From: Bacteroidota bacterium
GTDB taxonomy: Bacteria > Bacteroidota > Bacteroidia > Bacteroidales > Porphyromonadaceae
Length of the DNA: 64,000 nt
NCBI GenBank assembly: GCA_023395395.1
Contig: JAEWZH010000017.1
Coordinates: 182,516 to 246,515 of the forward strand
Direction: 5' to 3'
Below the pieces are notes generated by a model, which was not told the origin of the DNA, made no database searches, and saw nothing but the letters and a program-made list of their open reading frames with translations. The translations under genes and the position numbers were made by a program. Each line of letters starts with the position of its first letter. Positions within the stretch are counted from its first letter, which is position 1. This document shows, one piece after another, positions 9,454-17,998 of this stretch.

Positions 9454-9616
9454 TAAACGAGAGCTTTCTTCCTTTCTTCTTGCACTACCAAATCTTGCTA
9501 GGATAGATTGCTTTTAATGCAAGTGCCGATTATTACTCTTGGACGACTTACTTAGTACTTCTGGGAGCGTCACCACACATCGGCGATGTTTTTTTATTTC
9601 AAATAAAGTTTACTTT
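9454..9616 (+). promoter_or_regulatory. Putative structured 5' leader with a terminator-like hairpin
   Basis: The leader contains a long-range pairing CTTGCA (9479-9484) with TGCAAG (9518-9523). Close to the gene, a small hairpin ACATC-GGC-GATGT (9577-9589) is immediately followed by a run of seven T (9589-9595). A hairpin plus U tract just before the start codon is what an attenuator looks like. The stem is only 5 bp, and no known riboswitch consensus, including cobalamin, was recognised. Confidence 0.3.
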
Positions 9617-11983
9617 ATGGTTTATTATCTCAAGAGGAGTACCTATCTCCTTTTTTCTTGTTTTTTTGTGCTTTCTTGGCTAGCTTCTCTACCCGTACTA
9701 GCTCAGGAAATCAGGAAGGTAAGGGTCCAGGTGGTGGAGCAGGATACCGGCTATCCTATTCCGGGAGTAGTTATTAAGTCGGGTAAATCGGGCTTTGTTA
9801 CCGATGCCGATGGCTATTGTACCATTCCAGCCACTTCTGGCACCAAGATTACCTTGTCTCTCAAGTCATTGGGATATAAAGAGATTAAATCCCAAACGTT
9901 TCAACACCGAGAGGGGGCTACATTGATTATCAAAATGGCAGCGTCTGTCGAACTATTAGAGGAGGTCACTGTTGTGACCCAGCGACGACACACGACCAAT
10001 CAGCAACACTCTGTGATGATTGGCAAAAAGGATATGGAAAAAGCACCCTCACTTACGTTGGCAAAGCTACTTGAGACAGTCCCCGGTGTGAGTTCGATCA
10101 GCACCGGAAGCAATATTTCCAAGCCGGTAATACAGGGGATGCACGGAAGCCGTATCCTATTGATGAATAATGGAGTGCGTCTGGAGAGCCAAACTTGGGG
10201 CGATGATCATGCTCCAGAGATTGACCACACAGGTGCCAGTCTCATCGAGGTGGTCAAAGGTGCCGAGGCTATTCGCTACGGCTATGGAGCTGAGGGAGGA
10301 GTAGTCCTATTTAATCAGGCTCCATTGCCCTACGGGCACCGGAAACTCCATGTAAGTGGTCGTCTCAATACTGGCTTTGAGAGCAATGGTCGAGGTTATG
10401 ACATTGCGGGGAGCCTTAACCTCGGTTACAAAGAATGGGGACTTCGGCTCCACGGCATGTACAAGCGTACCGGAGACTATTCTACGGCGGAGTATATCCT
10501 CAATAATACAGGCATCCAAAATTTGAGCTTTTCCGGTACTGCCGGCTATGAAAATCGTTGGCTAACTGCCACTCTTTATGCTAGCCTTTACTATCTACGT
10601 TCGGGTATTTACTATGCGAGTAAGATCTCTGATGTCAATCAGCTACTGGAACGATTCAAGGCCGGAAGACCGGAAGAAGATACCTTTAAGCCCTTTTCCT
10701 ACAATATTGCTCCTCCACTCCAGCAGGTACAGCACTTTACAATTAAGGGTGATGTAGAAGCGCGAATACATCCGAGACATACATTACAGCTCAAACTCTC
10801 TTATCAGGACAATCTCCGAGAGGAATATGAGAATAGAAAAATTGCGGCTTACAGCTGGCTTCCAGTACAAGACCTCCGTCTTATCACCTACAATGGAGAT
10901 CTGACTTGGGATGGCAGATGGAACTTCTGGGGTATGAATACGCAAGCGGGAGTCTCTGGGATGTATCAGTACAACCTCAACTATCCGGGGACCAAGCAAC
11001 CAGCCTTCATCCCCAACTATGCTGCCATGACCTTGGGGACGTTTGTACTGAATAAGGTGACGCTTGGAAACCTTCAGACCTCTGTGGGTATAAGATATGA
11101 CCTTAGGGCGATGCATGTCGATGGTTATAAGAGTCTGACCAACTTTGAGTACTTCAATGATTTCATGGTTCACCAAAATGTGACAAGTACTCTCGCCGCC
11201 CACTATCAAATCAACAACAACATAGACGTCAGAGGAAACATTGGCTTGGCATGGCGACCACCAAGCATCAATGAACTCTACTCTTCAGGTCTCAATCACG
11301 GTATCTACTGGGTAGTCGGCAATCCAAAGCTGACTAGCGAGGTGGGTTACAAGGCCATCTTGGCAGGACGTTACCACAATTCTTGGTTCTCGGTAGAACC
11401 AAGTGTATTCTACCAACGCATCAATAATTATATATATGACAATATCGGGGAAGGTAAAGATCGCTTCCACAACCACCCCAGTGGGAAGTACCCAAAGTTT
11501 ATCTTCAATCAAGATGATGCGCAGTTTTTGGGTGGAGACCTTACAATTGTCGTAGCACCTCTTGCGGGGCTCTCTTTTACAGGCAAAGGAGAATGGATCA
11601 ATGCCCGTAACCTCTCTACCAATGCGTGGTTGCCCTTTATGCCTTCGGATAGGTACTCCCTAGAGGCGAACTACTCTTTTGACTTTGGAGAGGGGGAACA
11701 AAAGAAGTGGCATGCAGGATTTTCGCTAGATGGTAGGTATGTCACAAAACAACACCGTTTTGATCCCGAAAAGGACTTGGTACCGGATACTCCTCCTGCC
11801 TATGCTCTGCTCAATGCCCAAGCTGAACTGAAATACGACTTACCCAATGCTAGGTATATCCAATTCATGCTGATGGGTGACAACCTCTTCAATACCCTGT
11901 ATAAGGAGTACACCGATCGCTTCCGTTACTATGCCCACGCTCGTGGCGCACAGATTTCCCTACGAACCATCATTTCTTTTTAG
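9617..11983 (+). CDS. TonB-dependent receptor
   Basis: This 788-residue outer-membrane active transporter has a signal peptide ending SWLASLPVLAQE, from the ATG at 9617; the frame opens at a TTG 78 bp earlier without a signal sequence. A carboxypeptidase-regulatory-like domain (about 23-105) is followed by a plug. The plug carries KAPSLTLAKLLETVPGVSSI, a region rich in Asp and His (WGDDHAPEIDHTG), and the canonical VVKGAEAIRYGYGAEGGVV. A 22-strand-type barrel ends in the aromatic motif RTIISF. The DDH..EIDH cluster recalls metal or metal-chelate receptors, but the substrate is not proven. Three lipoprotein genes follow closely and probably supply its surface partners. Confidence 0.93.
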   Translation: MVYYLKRSTYLLFSCFFVLSWLASLPVLAQEIRKVRVQVVEQDTGYPIPGVVIKSGKSGFVTDADGYCTIPATSGTKITLSLKSLGYKEIKSQTFQHREGATLIIKMAASVELLEEVTVVTQRRHTTNQQHSVMIGKKDMEKAPSLTLAKLLETVPGVSSISTGSNISKPVIQGMHGSRILLMNNGVRLESQTWGDDHAPEIDHTGASLIEVVKGAEAIRYGYGAEGGVVLFNQAPLPYGHRKLHVSGRLNTGFESNGRGYDIAGSLNLGYKEWGLRLHGMYKRTGDYSTAEYILNNTGIQNLSFSGTAGYENRWLTATLYASLYYLRSGIYYASKISDVNQLLERFKAGRPEEDTFKPFSYNIAPPLQQVQHFTIKGDVEARIHPRHTLQLKLSYQDNLREEYENRKIAAYSWLPVQDLRLITYNGDLTWDGRWNFWGMNTQAGVSGMYQYNLNYPGTKQPAFIPNYAAMTLGTFVLNKVTLGNLQTSVGIRYDLRAMHVDGYKSLTNFEYFNDFMVHQNVTSTLAAHYQINNNIDVRGNIGLAWRPPSINELYSSGLNHGIYWVVGNPKLTSEVGYKAILAGRYHNSWFSVEPSVFYQRINNYIYDNIGEGKDRFHNHPSGKYPKFIFNQDDAQFLGGDLTIVVAPLAGLSFTGKGEWINARNLSTNAWLPFMPSDRYSLEANYSFDFGEGEQKKWHAGFSLDGRYVTKQHRFDPEKDLVPDTPPAYALLNAQAELKYDLPNARYIQFMLMGDNLFNTLYKEYTDRFRYYAHARGAQISLRTIISF

Positions 11984-11994
11984 ATAACAGAAGT

Positions 11995-13287
11995 ATGAAA
12001 CGACTCAATAAACTATTATATCTGTCTCTTGTAGCACTTCTTGCTACAGGATGTTCCAAAGAACGCCTTGAATCTATTTTGGCTCCCATGGTGGTGGCTC
12101 CAGAGTCCAGTATCGAGCGAGATGTACGCGGTCATGAGCAGATTTATTCGGTACAGGCTATATTGAGGTATGCTCTAAAGAGTCAAAAGGGTGATTATTA
12201 CTTGGCTTATGACCTTAGTCAGCACGAACCGCCATTTCCCATCTATCAAGAAATCACGCTTGATAAAGACGAAACCGGAAGCCTCAGTATCAGCTCTAAT
12301 CGCAAGCACTTTGATGTAGTAAAGGGAAAAGATATTTACTACACACTAGAGCTCAAGTACTTTGACATCAATGGCAAACAAATCAACTACCAATTCTCTC
12401 GCTATAGCATGGAAATGGAGGGAAAAGAGGGAGGCGAGGACTACAATACCCTGACGGTACACCAGACACTCTTTACCCTCCACAATTACTCCCTTGATAA
12501 AAGCTCGGTAGTCTATCCGATGTCTCTCGATAGCTTGTATTACGACAAGTACCTTTACCAGCTCGACGAACAAGGCAAGCCCAAACGAGCCTCTATGGCA
12601 TCGCCATTTGTAGTCTATGCGCCAGAGAAGGGGCACGAAGCCAATCATCTGCGCTACAATAATCTACTTGCTCAGAAAGCTACCGAAAACGCCATTTCAG
12701 ACCGTGCGACACAGCCTTATGTGGATACTCGAAATAACGAGACCTACTATCTCTATAGAGCATTGGGATTGCCAGAATTGGCTGCGCTTACCCCTGAGAT
12801 CTTCTCTTATGAATATAGAGATACAGACCCTGTGCAATCAGAATTAGGAAGCATCGTAGTTGGTTCAGATGATTTGGGGCGCCTTCGTGTAGGAAAACCC
12901 GTGACTCTGCTCAAGCAGAAGCGGTCGCTCTTACCCGGGGCTTTGCATGATGCCTTGGGCTTTAAAGGACTACTACAATTTAAGCACCCCAATATTGCCT
13001 TCCAGATGCGCATATCCATAGCCCATATCCAGACCCGAGAAGGGAAGTATGACCTCTGGGGCAATCCCAACCATCTCCGTCGTCACTACCAAATCTCCAA
13101 CGCTTGGAATAGCTTTGATATGGACTACCCTCTACCCTTCAGGGTAATTGCAGACCTCGATGGTGACAGGGAGTCATTTGTAAAAAGCCTGCAAAAGTTC
13201 TATCCAAATGCGACCATCGAAGAAGTCGGTCGTATGCTTGATGACCCCATTAACTATTTCCATAGAATACCTCGTATCAAAATGTAG
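11995..13287 (+). CDS. Lipoprotein of unknown function in a TonB receptor operon
   Basis: This 430-residue protein carries a lipoprotein signal with lipobox LLATGC (Cys20), followed by SKERLE without a clear acidic surface-export tag. No domain was recognised. It starts 12 bp after the receptor stop, so co-transcription is very likely. Near residue 270 it has ALTPEIFSYEYRDTDPVQ, which resembles ALTRRIFEYTYRDTWRKDD in the next gene, suggesting the two are distant paralogues. Several His-containing segments (KGHEANHLR, FKHPN, NPNHLRRHYQ) are present. A surface substrate-binding role for the TonB receptor is inferred from position only. Confidence 0.75.
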   Translation: MKRLNKLLYLSLVALLATGCSKERLESILAPMVVAPESSIERDVRGHEQIYSVQAILRYALKSQKGDYYLAYDLSQHEPPFPIYQEITLDKDETGSLSISSNRKHFDVVKGKDIYYTLELKYFDINGKQINYQFSRYSMEMEGKEGGEDYNTLTVHQTLFTLHNYSLDKSSVVYPMSLDSLYYDKYLYQLDEQGKPKRASMASPFVVYAPEKGHEANHLRYNNLLAQKATENAISDRATQPYVDTRNNETYYLYRALGLPELAALTPEIFSYEYRDTDPVQSELGSIVVGSDDLGRLRVGKPVTLLKQKRSLLPGALHDALGFKGLLQFKHPNIAFQMRISIAHIQTREGKYDLWGNPNHLRRHYQISNAWNSFDMDYPLPFRVIADLDGDRESFVKSLQKFYPNATIEEVGRMLDDPINYFHRIPRIKM

Positions 13288-13297
13288 CATCAATCCC

Positions 13298-14671
13298 ATG
13301 AAGAAAAATATTTTCACACACTTATTTACCCTCTCTACCCTCCTATTGCTCCTCACCTCCTGTGGAGACTTTGTCTTCGGAAGGATAGAGGTGGCTCCGG
13401 AGAACGACCCACGTATCCAACATAAAATCCCCCGTACCAAGATGGATCTCTACGAGGGGAAGAAAAATGAAGTCCCCAACCTCAGCAACCCCGACCCAGA
13501 TGGTGCTTTTGCCAACTGGGGCTCCTGCTACGTTATGTTTAAGGAAGGGCACGACCATAGTGGCGGTATGATGCACGGCAACTATGTCTATGACAAAGGT
13601 CCGTGGCCTCAAGAGATGTTTCTAGAGGTTTTTAACCGCCCTTCCGGGCAAGTGCCCGAGATAGTATTGGATGGCAAGTCTATCAATACCTATCTCGAAA
13701 ATGAGAGAAAACTTGAGGCTCCTCAGCATATTCGCCTTGTTGGGGGCACCAAGAGACGCTGGGGACTATTGCTCAATTTCTTTGACAAAGAAGGCAACCT
13801 GATGAATGACTCTATCCTCAAACACTCCGGCAAATACCAGATATTCTATAGCATCAGCGATCTAGACAGCAAGGGACAGCCCTATGAAGTGATGGATGTT
13901 AGATGGAGAGGAGAGGGACAGATCAATCCTACAGAACCACCTCTTTACCCTCGCGGAGAGGAGCCGATTCCCTCACCATTCTTCCAGGGAGCTAAGACTC
14001 TTGCGGAGCGACAAGCCCTTACCCGACGTATCTTCGAGTATACCTATCGGGATACTTGGCGAAAAGACGATATGGCAGATGGTGTCCATACATTCTTCAA
14101 TATCAAGCTACTGCCACCGCTCACCAAGGAAGACCAACAGGTAGGGTATTGTGACATTGATTGTGTCGGGCTCAAAGGTCACTTCACATTTGATTGGGGA
14201 TGGGATTTCGATGGCATTGAACCTAAGAAATGGGTCGAAGCGCATCGAATCAAAGGCAAAAATGGAGCCTTTTTCCGCCCCTATACACGTGATACCCACC
14301 TATTGCCACAGTTTTACCTCGCAGTCAGAGTGATGAAACGAAAAGACGGAAATAAACTATTGGTCCCCGTCTCTTCTGATCGCAACTACTACAAGGCCAG
14401 AGGTGAAAATGTCATGGAGTGCTCTCCTCACGAAGCTCCCGTTGATCCGGACGGATGGGAGGAAATCATTCGCTTCAATATCCCAATACGGCTCTTTGCC
14501 GACTCATACGATAGCGATCCCACCAACGACCACCCCTACGAGCCCTTTTACGTGAGCATCGCCAAAGAGGTGCGCGTGACACCGGAGGAAGCGTATGAAC
14601 TGGGAACCAATAAAATCATCCTCAGCAACGATGGATCCGGAGGTCAGGGCTACGGCTCTTTCTTCCTATAG
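13298..14671 (+). CDS. Lipoprotein with a His-rich segment, paralogue of its upstream neighbour
   Basis: This 457-residue lipoprotein has signal MKKNIFTHLFTLSTLLLLLT with the lipidated Cys of LLTSCGDF. The ATG at 13298 is chosen because the longer frame from 13208 runs inside the previous gene and has no signal. Around residues 83-92 it contains GHDHSGGMMHG, a cluster of three His and two Met that could bind Zn or Cu. A second segment, FEYTYRDTWRKDD, aligns with the neighbouring lipoprotein. Family not recognised. Being third in the TonB receptor operon, it is a plausible metal or metal-chelate binding component. Confidence 0.72.
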   Translation: MKKNIFTHLFTLSTLLLLLTSCGDFVFGRIEVAPENDPRIQHKIPRTKMDLYEGKKNEVPNLSNPDPDGAFANWGSCYVMFKEGHDHSGGMMHGNYVYDKGPWPQEMFLEVFNRPSGQVPEIVLDGKSINTYLENERKLEAPQHIRLVGGTKRRWGLLLNFFDKEGNLMNDSILKHSGKYQIFYSISDLDSKGQPYEVMDVRWRGEGQINPTEPPLYPRGEEPIPSPFFQGAKTLAERQALTRRIFEYTYRDTWRKDDMADGVHTFFNIKLLPPLTKEDQQVGYCDIDCVGLKGHFTFDWGWDFDGIEPKKWVEAHRIKGKNGAFFRPYTRDTHLLPQFYLAVRVMKRKDGNKLLVPVSSDRNYYKARGENVMECSPHEAPVDPDGWEEIIRFNIPIRLFADSYDSDPTNDHPYEPFYVSIAKEVRVTPEEAYELGTNKIILSNDGSGGQGYGSFFL

Positions 14672-14711
14672 TTTAGTATTTTCTAATTTATCAATTATCA
14701 TTTATACCATT

Positions 14712-15761
14712 ATGACTAAGATTAAGTTTTACCTAACCGTCCTCTTACTCTTCTCACTTCTTGCAGGCTGCAAGCCCAAAGTAAGTGGAAAAGATAGTCC
14801 CAACAACCCTACTTCCGAGACGAAGTTAGACCATCTCGTAATCTGGGAGGTCTTTTACTCTGGGAGTTGGCGAGAACAAGGCTATGCGGATATGAAGCCG
14901 ATGTACATCAAGATTTTCAATCCCACAGAGGAGCCTAAATATCTTGATGGGCTATGCCTCGCCATATCACGACACACGACCAACGACCTTACCGAGGTGA
15001 AGCTCGACAATCCCGACAACAACTTCTTCAAGACCAACTTTGCCATGGAGGAGATTCTCCAATTTCCTGGCACGGGACAAGAGTACGCCATCAAGCCGGG
15101 AGCGACCATCCTGATAGCAAAGATGGCAATTGACTTCACCAAGGATAATCCGTCGTCGGAGGAGAAGGGTAATCCCCTATCAATGGATCTAAGCAAGGCC
15201 GGCTTTGAGTGGTACTCTACCTCTGAACAGTTTGGCTTTGAAGACTGTGAAGACAATACAAGCATACCGAATCTCAAGCGCAACTTCTTTTATAGCGGAA
15301 ATGCCGATAAAGGCCTTGACCCCACCAATAGGACACTCGTCCTTTTTGAAGCAAAAGACAAAGAGTACTTTACCAAGATAGGCAAAGAAGACTCAGAATA
15401 CTACAAAAAATACTCTATTACCATGCACTACCACCATGGTGGTTCGTACGATCTAAACTTGACAGCTCCAATCGTACCCAACGAGTGGATTGTCGACGCT
15501 GTAAATATATCGCCTATCAACGACTACAAGATGAAGAATATCTCTGAAACGCTTGACGGTGGATGGTTCGGCGTATCCCAACGGACAATTCCAATCTCAG
15601 GTATGAAGCGAGAAAATACAGGGCTTGCCATGAGGAGGAAGTGGAATGGGAAGAGCTACGAAGATACCAACAACTCATCGCACGACTTCGAGGTAGTGCC
15701 TGCCTCTCTACAGACCGCTCAGGAAGCCCAATCAGGCAAAAAGCAATCCGAGGCTCAATAA
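14712..15761 (+). CDS. Lipoprotein, probably DUF4876-like
   Basis: This 349-residue protein has a lipoprotein signal with lipobox SLLAGC (Cys20). The ATG at 14712 is used; the open frame from 14595 overlaps the previous gene in another frame. The mature start LDHLVIWEVFYSGSWREQGY, then MYIKIFNPTEEPKYLDGLCL, has the look of a lamin-tail-like beta-sandwich as in DUF4876 proteins of Bacteroidota; this assignment is from memory and uncertain. It lies 40 bp after the previous lipoprotein and is followed by a strong terminator, so it closes the operon. DUF4876-type genes are often next to TonB receptors. Confidence 0.68.
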   Translation: MTKIKFYLTVLLLFSLLAGCKPKVSGKDSPNNPTSETKLDHLVIWEVFYSGSWREQGYADMKPMYIKIFNPTEEPKYLDGLCLAISRHTTNDLTEVKLDNPDNNFFKTNFAMEEILQFPGTGQEYAIKPGATILIAKMAIDFTKDNPSSEEKGNPLSMDLSKAGFEWYSTSEQFGFEDCEDNTSIPNLKRNFFYSGNADKGLDPTNRTLVLFEAKDKEYFTKIGKEDSEYYKKYSITMHYHHGGSYDLNLTAPIVPNEWIVDAVNISPINDYKMKNISETLDGGWFGVSQRTIPISGMKRENTGLAMRRKWNGKSYEDTNNSSHDFEVVPASLQTAQEAQSGKKQSEAQ

Positions 15762-15796
15762 GCCCCTATTGCTACGTACCATTCATCATTCACTTA

Positions 15797-15840
15797 AGAG
15801 TAGGAGAGTGCCTAATTTGCATTCTCCTACTCTATTTTTT
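15797..15840 (+). terminator. Rho-independent terminator closing the TonB receptor/lipoprotein operon
   Basis: AGAGTAGGAGA (15797-15807) pairs with TCTCCTACTCT across a short loop, followed by ATTTTTT. It lies about 35 bp after the last lipoprotein stop. Confidence 0.85.
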
Positions 15841-15940
15841 CAGCTCTTATTAGGACTGTTGTAGTGGCTATGGCATAGTTAAACTACACGCATTACCCCC
15901 TCTCATGGGGATACCAATCAACTCGTGTTAAAAGCTCCGA

Positions 15941-15974
15941 TTTGCAGACAATTCGTATTTTATTTATATATTTG
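15941..15974 (+). promoter_or_regulatory. Bacteroidota-type promoter for the VOC protein
   Basis: TTTG (15941-15944) and TATATTTG (15967-15974) are 22 bp apart, close to the usual 19-21 bp. The start point would fall near 15981, leaving a short leader before the ATG at 16008. Confidence 0.6.
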
Positions 15975-16007
15975 CACGACATATAGAAACTTTTATTATT
16001 ACACGGC

Positions 16008-16418
16008 ATGCCAAAATTAAATTCATACTTAAACTTTGGAGGCAATTGCTTCGAAGCTTTCACATTTTACAAAAGAGCCTTTGGTGGCGAGTTCGGGATG
16101 GTTTCTCGGGCTGGCGATGGCTCTATGGAATTTCCCGAAGATGAGAAAGATTTGATAATGCACATCAATCTACCGATTGGAAATGACATCTTGATGGGGT
16201 CAGACGTCTTCGCTTCTTTCGGACAAGAAATCAAACCGGGAAATAACCAGTATGTATCTGTTTCGGCAGAAAGCAAAGAAGAAGCCGACCACTTGTTCGC
16301 CGCTCTCTCGGAAGGCGGGAAGGTCAATATGCCTATCAGCGAGCAGTTTTTTGGATATTATGGTGAGTTTACCGACAAATTCGGCATCAATTGGATGGTA
16401 TCAATGACCAAATTTTAA
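16008..16418 (+). CDS. VOC superfamily protein, PhnB/glyoxalase-like
   Basis: This 136-residue protein of the vicinal-oxygen-chelate fold begins with PKLNSYLNFGGNCFEAFTFYKRAFGGE, the standard PhnB-like opening. It continues with MHINLPIGNDILMGSD and ends with the paired-strand segment GYYGEFTDKFGINWMVSM. Members include glyoxalases, dioxygenases and 3-demethylubiquinone-like proteins; the exact reaction cannot be told from sequence. It is monocistronic with its own promoter. Confidence 0.85.
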   Translation: MPKLNSYLNFGGNCFEAFTFYKRAFGGEFGMVSRAGDGSMEFPEDEKDLIMHINLPIGNDILMGSDVFASFGQEIKPGNNQYVSVSAESKEEADHLFAALSEGGKVNMPISEQFFGYYGEFTDKFGINWMVSMTKF

Positions 16419-16569
16419 GGGACTATTCCACATACAACGACTCAGAGCCCTTGAGCCCAGTTTTCAGTCGTCCTTGGGCTGGAGGCGAACCTCAAGACCA
16501 AGAGGAGCTCTACTCTAGACGGTAGTCCTCTGTGTGATCTCGAGTCGGTGGTACCCCAGTCGTAATCTC

Positions 16570-16667
16570 CTCGGTAGAGCGGAGCCATCTTCTCTATAGA
16601 GGAGATTCCTTTGCTCTATAGAGGAGATTCTTTCGCTCTATAGAGGAGATTTCTTCGCTCTTAGGCT
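16570..16667. repeat. 22-bp periodic palindrome array 1
   Basis: Perfect CTCTATAGAG palindromes begin at 16592, 16614 and 16636. Degenerate copies lie at 16570 (CTCGGTAGAG) and 16658 (CTCTTAGGCT). The step is exactly 22 bp each time. The 12-bp spacers GAGATTCCTTTG, GAGATTCTTTCG and GAGATTTCTTCG are similar but not identical. The array sits in the 390-bp gap between the VOC gene and ftsX and ends about 80 bp before the ftsX promoter. The rest of that gap (16419-16569) shows no gene. Confidence 0.9.
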
Positions 16668-16746
16668 CAAATAAATCAAAGCGTGCCAGACCTATCCATT
16701 GATACCCCTGATGCTCCACTCTACGGTATCTGGAGATTATCTGCCA

Positions 16747-16778
16747 CTTGAAAAGCCCTCGAAAATTTGTTATATTTG
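16747..16778 (+). promoter_or_regulatory. Bacteroidota-type promoter for the ftsX gene cluster
   Basis: CTTG (16747-16750, one mismatch to TTTG) and TATATTTG (16771-16778) are separated by 20 bp. Transcription would begin near 16785, shortly before the ftsX ATG at 16809. Confidence 0.6.
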
Positions 16779-16808
16779 CAGGGTATTGTGGATTAGTGGA
16801 TTGAGAAT

Positions 16809-17696
16809 ATGTCCGAGAATAAACATAAAAAGGGAGGGACACCCAGCTTTGTGCATTCAAGGCTGATTAGCATCATCAGTATATCGATGGTGCTCTTCCT
16901 ATTGGGTATCGTGACAATGCTTGGATTGGTAGGCAATGGGCTCAAGACTTATGTGCGCGAGAGTGTCAATTTCACCGTTGTGCTTTCTCCTGAAGCTGAG
17001 CCTGAAGAGATTACCATCATGGAGGCTCAGCTCAAGCAAGAACCCTTTGTGAAAGGGATAAAGTACTTTTCAAAGGAGGAGGCGCTTCAAGAGCTTACAA
17101 AGGAACTTGGGGAGAGCCCTGAGGAATTTCTCGGCTGGAATCCTCTATCCCCCACTTTTGAGATAACACTCAAGGAGGAATATATCTCCGAGCGCGATAG
17201 CATTGCGATAGTCGAGCAGGCACTCAATAGCTATCTTCTCACCCAATCGCTGAGCTACAAGCAGGATTTGGTAGAGCAAATCAATAGCAACATACAGACG
17301 TTGACCATCGTGATGATTGTACTGGCTGTGTTGCTCTTATTGATCTCTACAGTGCTCATCAATAATACCATACGTCTGCTCATCTACTCCAAGAGGTTTC
17401 TTATCTATACGATGAAGTTGGTGGGTGCGACCCCTAGTTTTATCCGTCGTCCTTTTGTCCGCTACAATATCTGGAGTGGCATCATGGCAGCGGTCGTAGC
17501 AAGTGGCTTCCTCGGTTGGCTATGGTATCATCTGATTACCAATTACCCTTTGATGCAATCGGTATTGACCATTCAAAATGCCCTTATCGTGGTCGGGGTA
17601 GTCTTTGTCTTAGGCATACTGATTAGTTGGTTGTCGGCATCAGGAGCTGTGACCAAGTATTTGAGGATGAATGTAAATAAGCTCTATAGGGCTTAA
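16809..17696 (+). CDS. ftsX: Cell division ABC transporter permease FtsX
   Basis: This 295-residue inner-membrane protein partners with the FtsE ATPase to activate peptidoglycan hydrolases at the division site. It has one N-terminal helix (LISIISISMVLFLLGIVTML), then an extracytoplasmic domain of about 110 residues with the typical FVKGIKYFSKEEALQE segment. Three more helices follow, including the FtsX signature region LINNTIRLLIYSKRFLIYTMKLVGATPSFIRRPF. Length is normal. ftsE is not beside it, as is common in Bacteroidota. It heads a run of nine closely spaced genes. Confidence 0.93.
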   Translation: MSENKHKKGGTPSFVHSRLISIISISMVLFLLGIVTMLGLVGNGLKTYVRESVNFTVVLSPEAEPEEITIMEAQLKQEPFVKGIKYFSKEEALQELTKELGESPEEFLGWNPLSPTFEITLKEEYISERDSIAIVEQALNSYLLTQSLSYKQDLVEQINSNIQTLTIVMIVLAVLLLLISTVLINNTIRLLIYSKRFLIYTMKLVGATPSFIRRPFVRYNIWSGIMAAVVASGFLGWLWYHLITNYPLMQSVLTIQNALIVVGVVFVLGILISWLSASGAVTKYLRMNVNKLYRA

Positions 17697-17719
17697 GTCT
17701 CGCATACACTGTAAATATA

Positions 17720-17998
17720 ATGAGTAAAGAGAGAAGTCTAAAGACGTATGGCTTCACCAAGACCAATTTGGTGATTTTGCTGGCGTCTATCCTATTGATT
17801 GTGATTGGGTATATCCTTATGGCTGGTGGCAAGTCGGATGATGGTGTGAGCTTTGACCCTCAAGTCTTCAATTCAATACGCATCGGAGTAGCACCTGCAC
17901 TACTCACCATTGGCTATGTCGGCATCTTGGTGGCTGTACTATGGAGGGACAAGAGGTCTAAGGCGGTAGAGCAGAGTGAGGAGGGCTCTGACGTATGA
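17720..17998 (+). CDS. DUF3098 small membrane protein
   Basis: This 92-residue protein has two membrane helices (NLVILLASILLIVIGYILMAGG and VAPALLTIGYVGILVAVLW) and the intervening FDPQVFNSIRI. This matches the DUF3098 pattern found in Bacteroidota between ftsX and uppP. Function is not established. It lies 23 bp after ftsX and overlaps uppP by four bases, consistent with a conserved envelope-biogenesis operon. Confidence 0.85.
   Translation: MSKERSLKTYGFTKTNLVILLASILLIVIGYILMAGGKSDDGVSFDPQVFNSIRIGVAPALLTIGYVGILVAVLWRDKRSKAVEQSEEGSDV

Noticed and set aside
9447..9616. Cobalamin riboswitch upstream of the TonB receptor
   Set aside because: None of the conserved B12-box or core sequences could be recognised in the leader.
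12751..12760. Single perfect CTCTATAGAG inside a lipoprotein gene
   Set aside because: It is one isolated copy in coding sequence without neighbours at 22 bp, so it is probably chance.
16419..16569. GC-richer stretch with short inverted segments (GAGCCC...GGGCT) before array 1
   Set aside because: The pairing is imperfect and resembles neither a tRNA nor a known small RNA.
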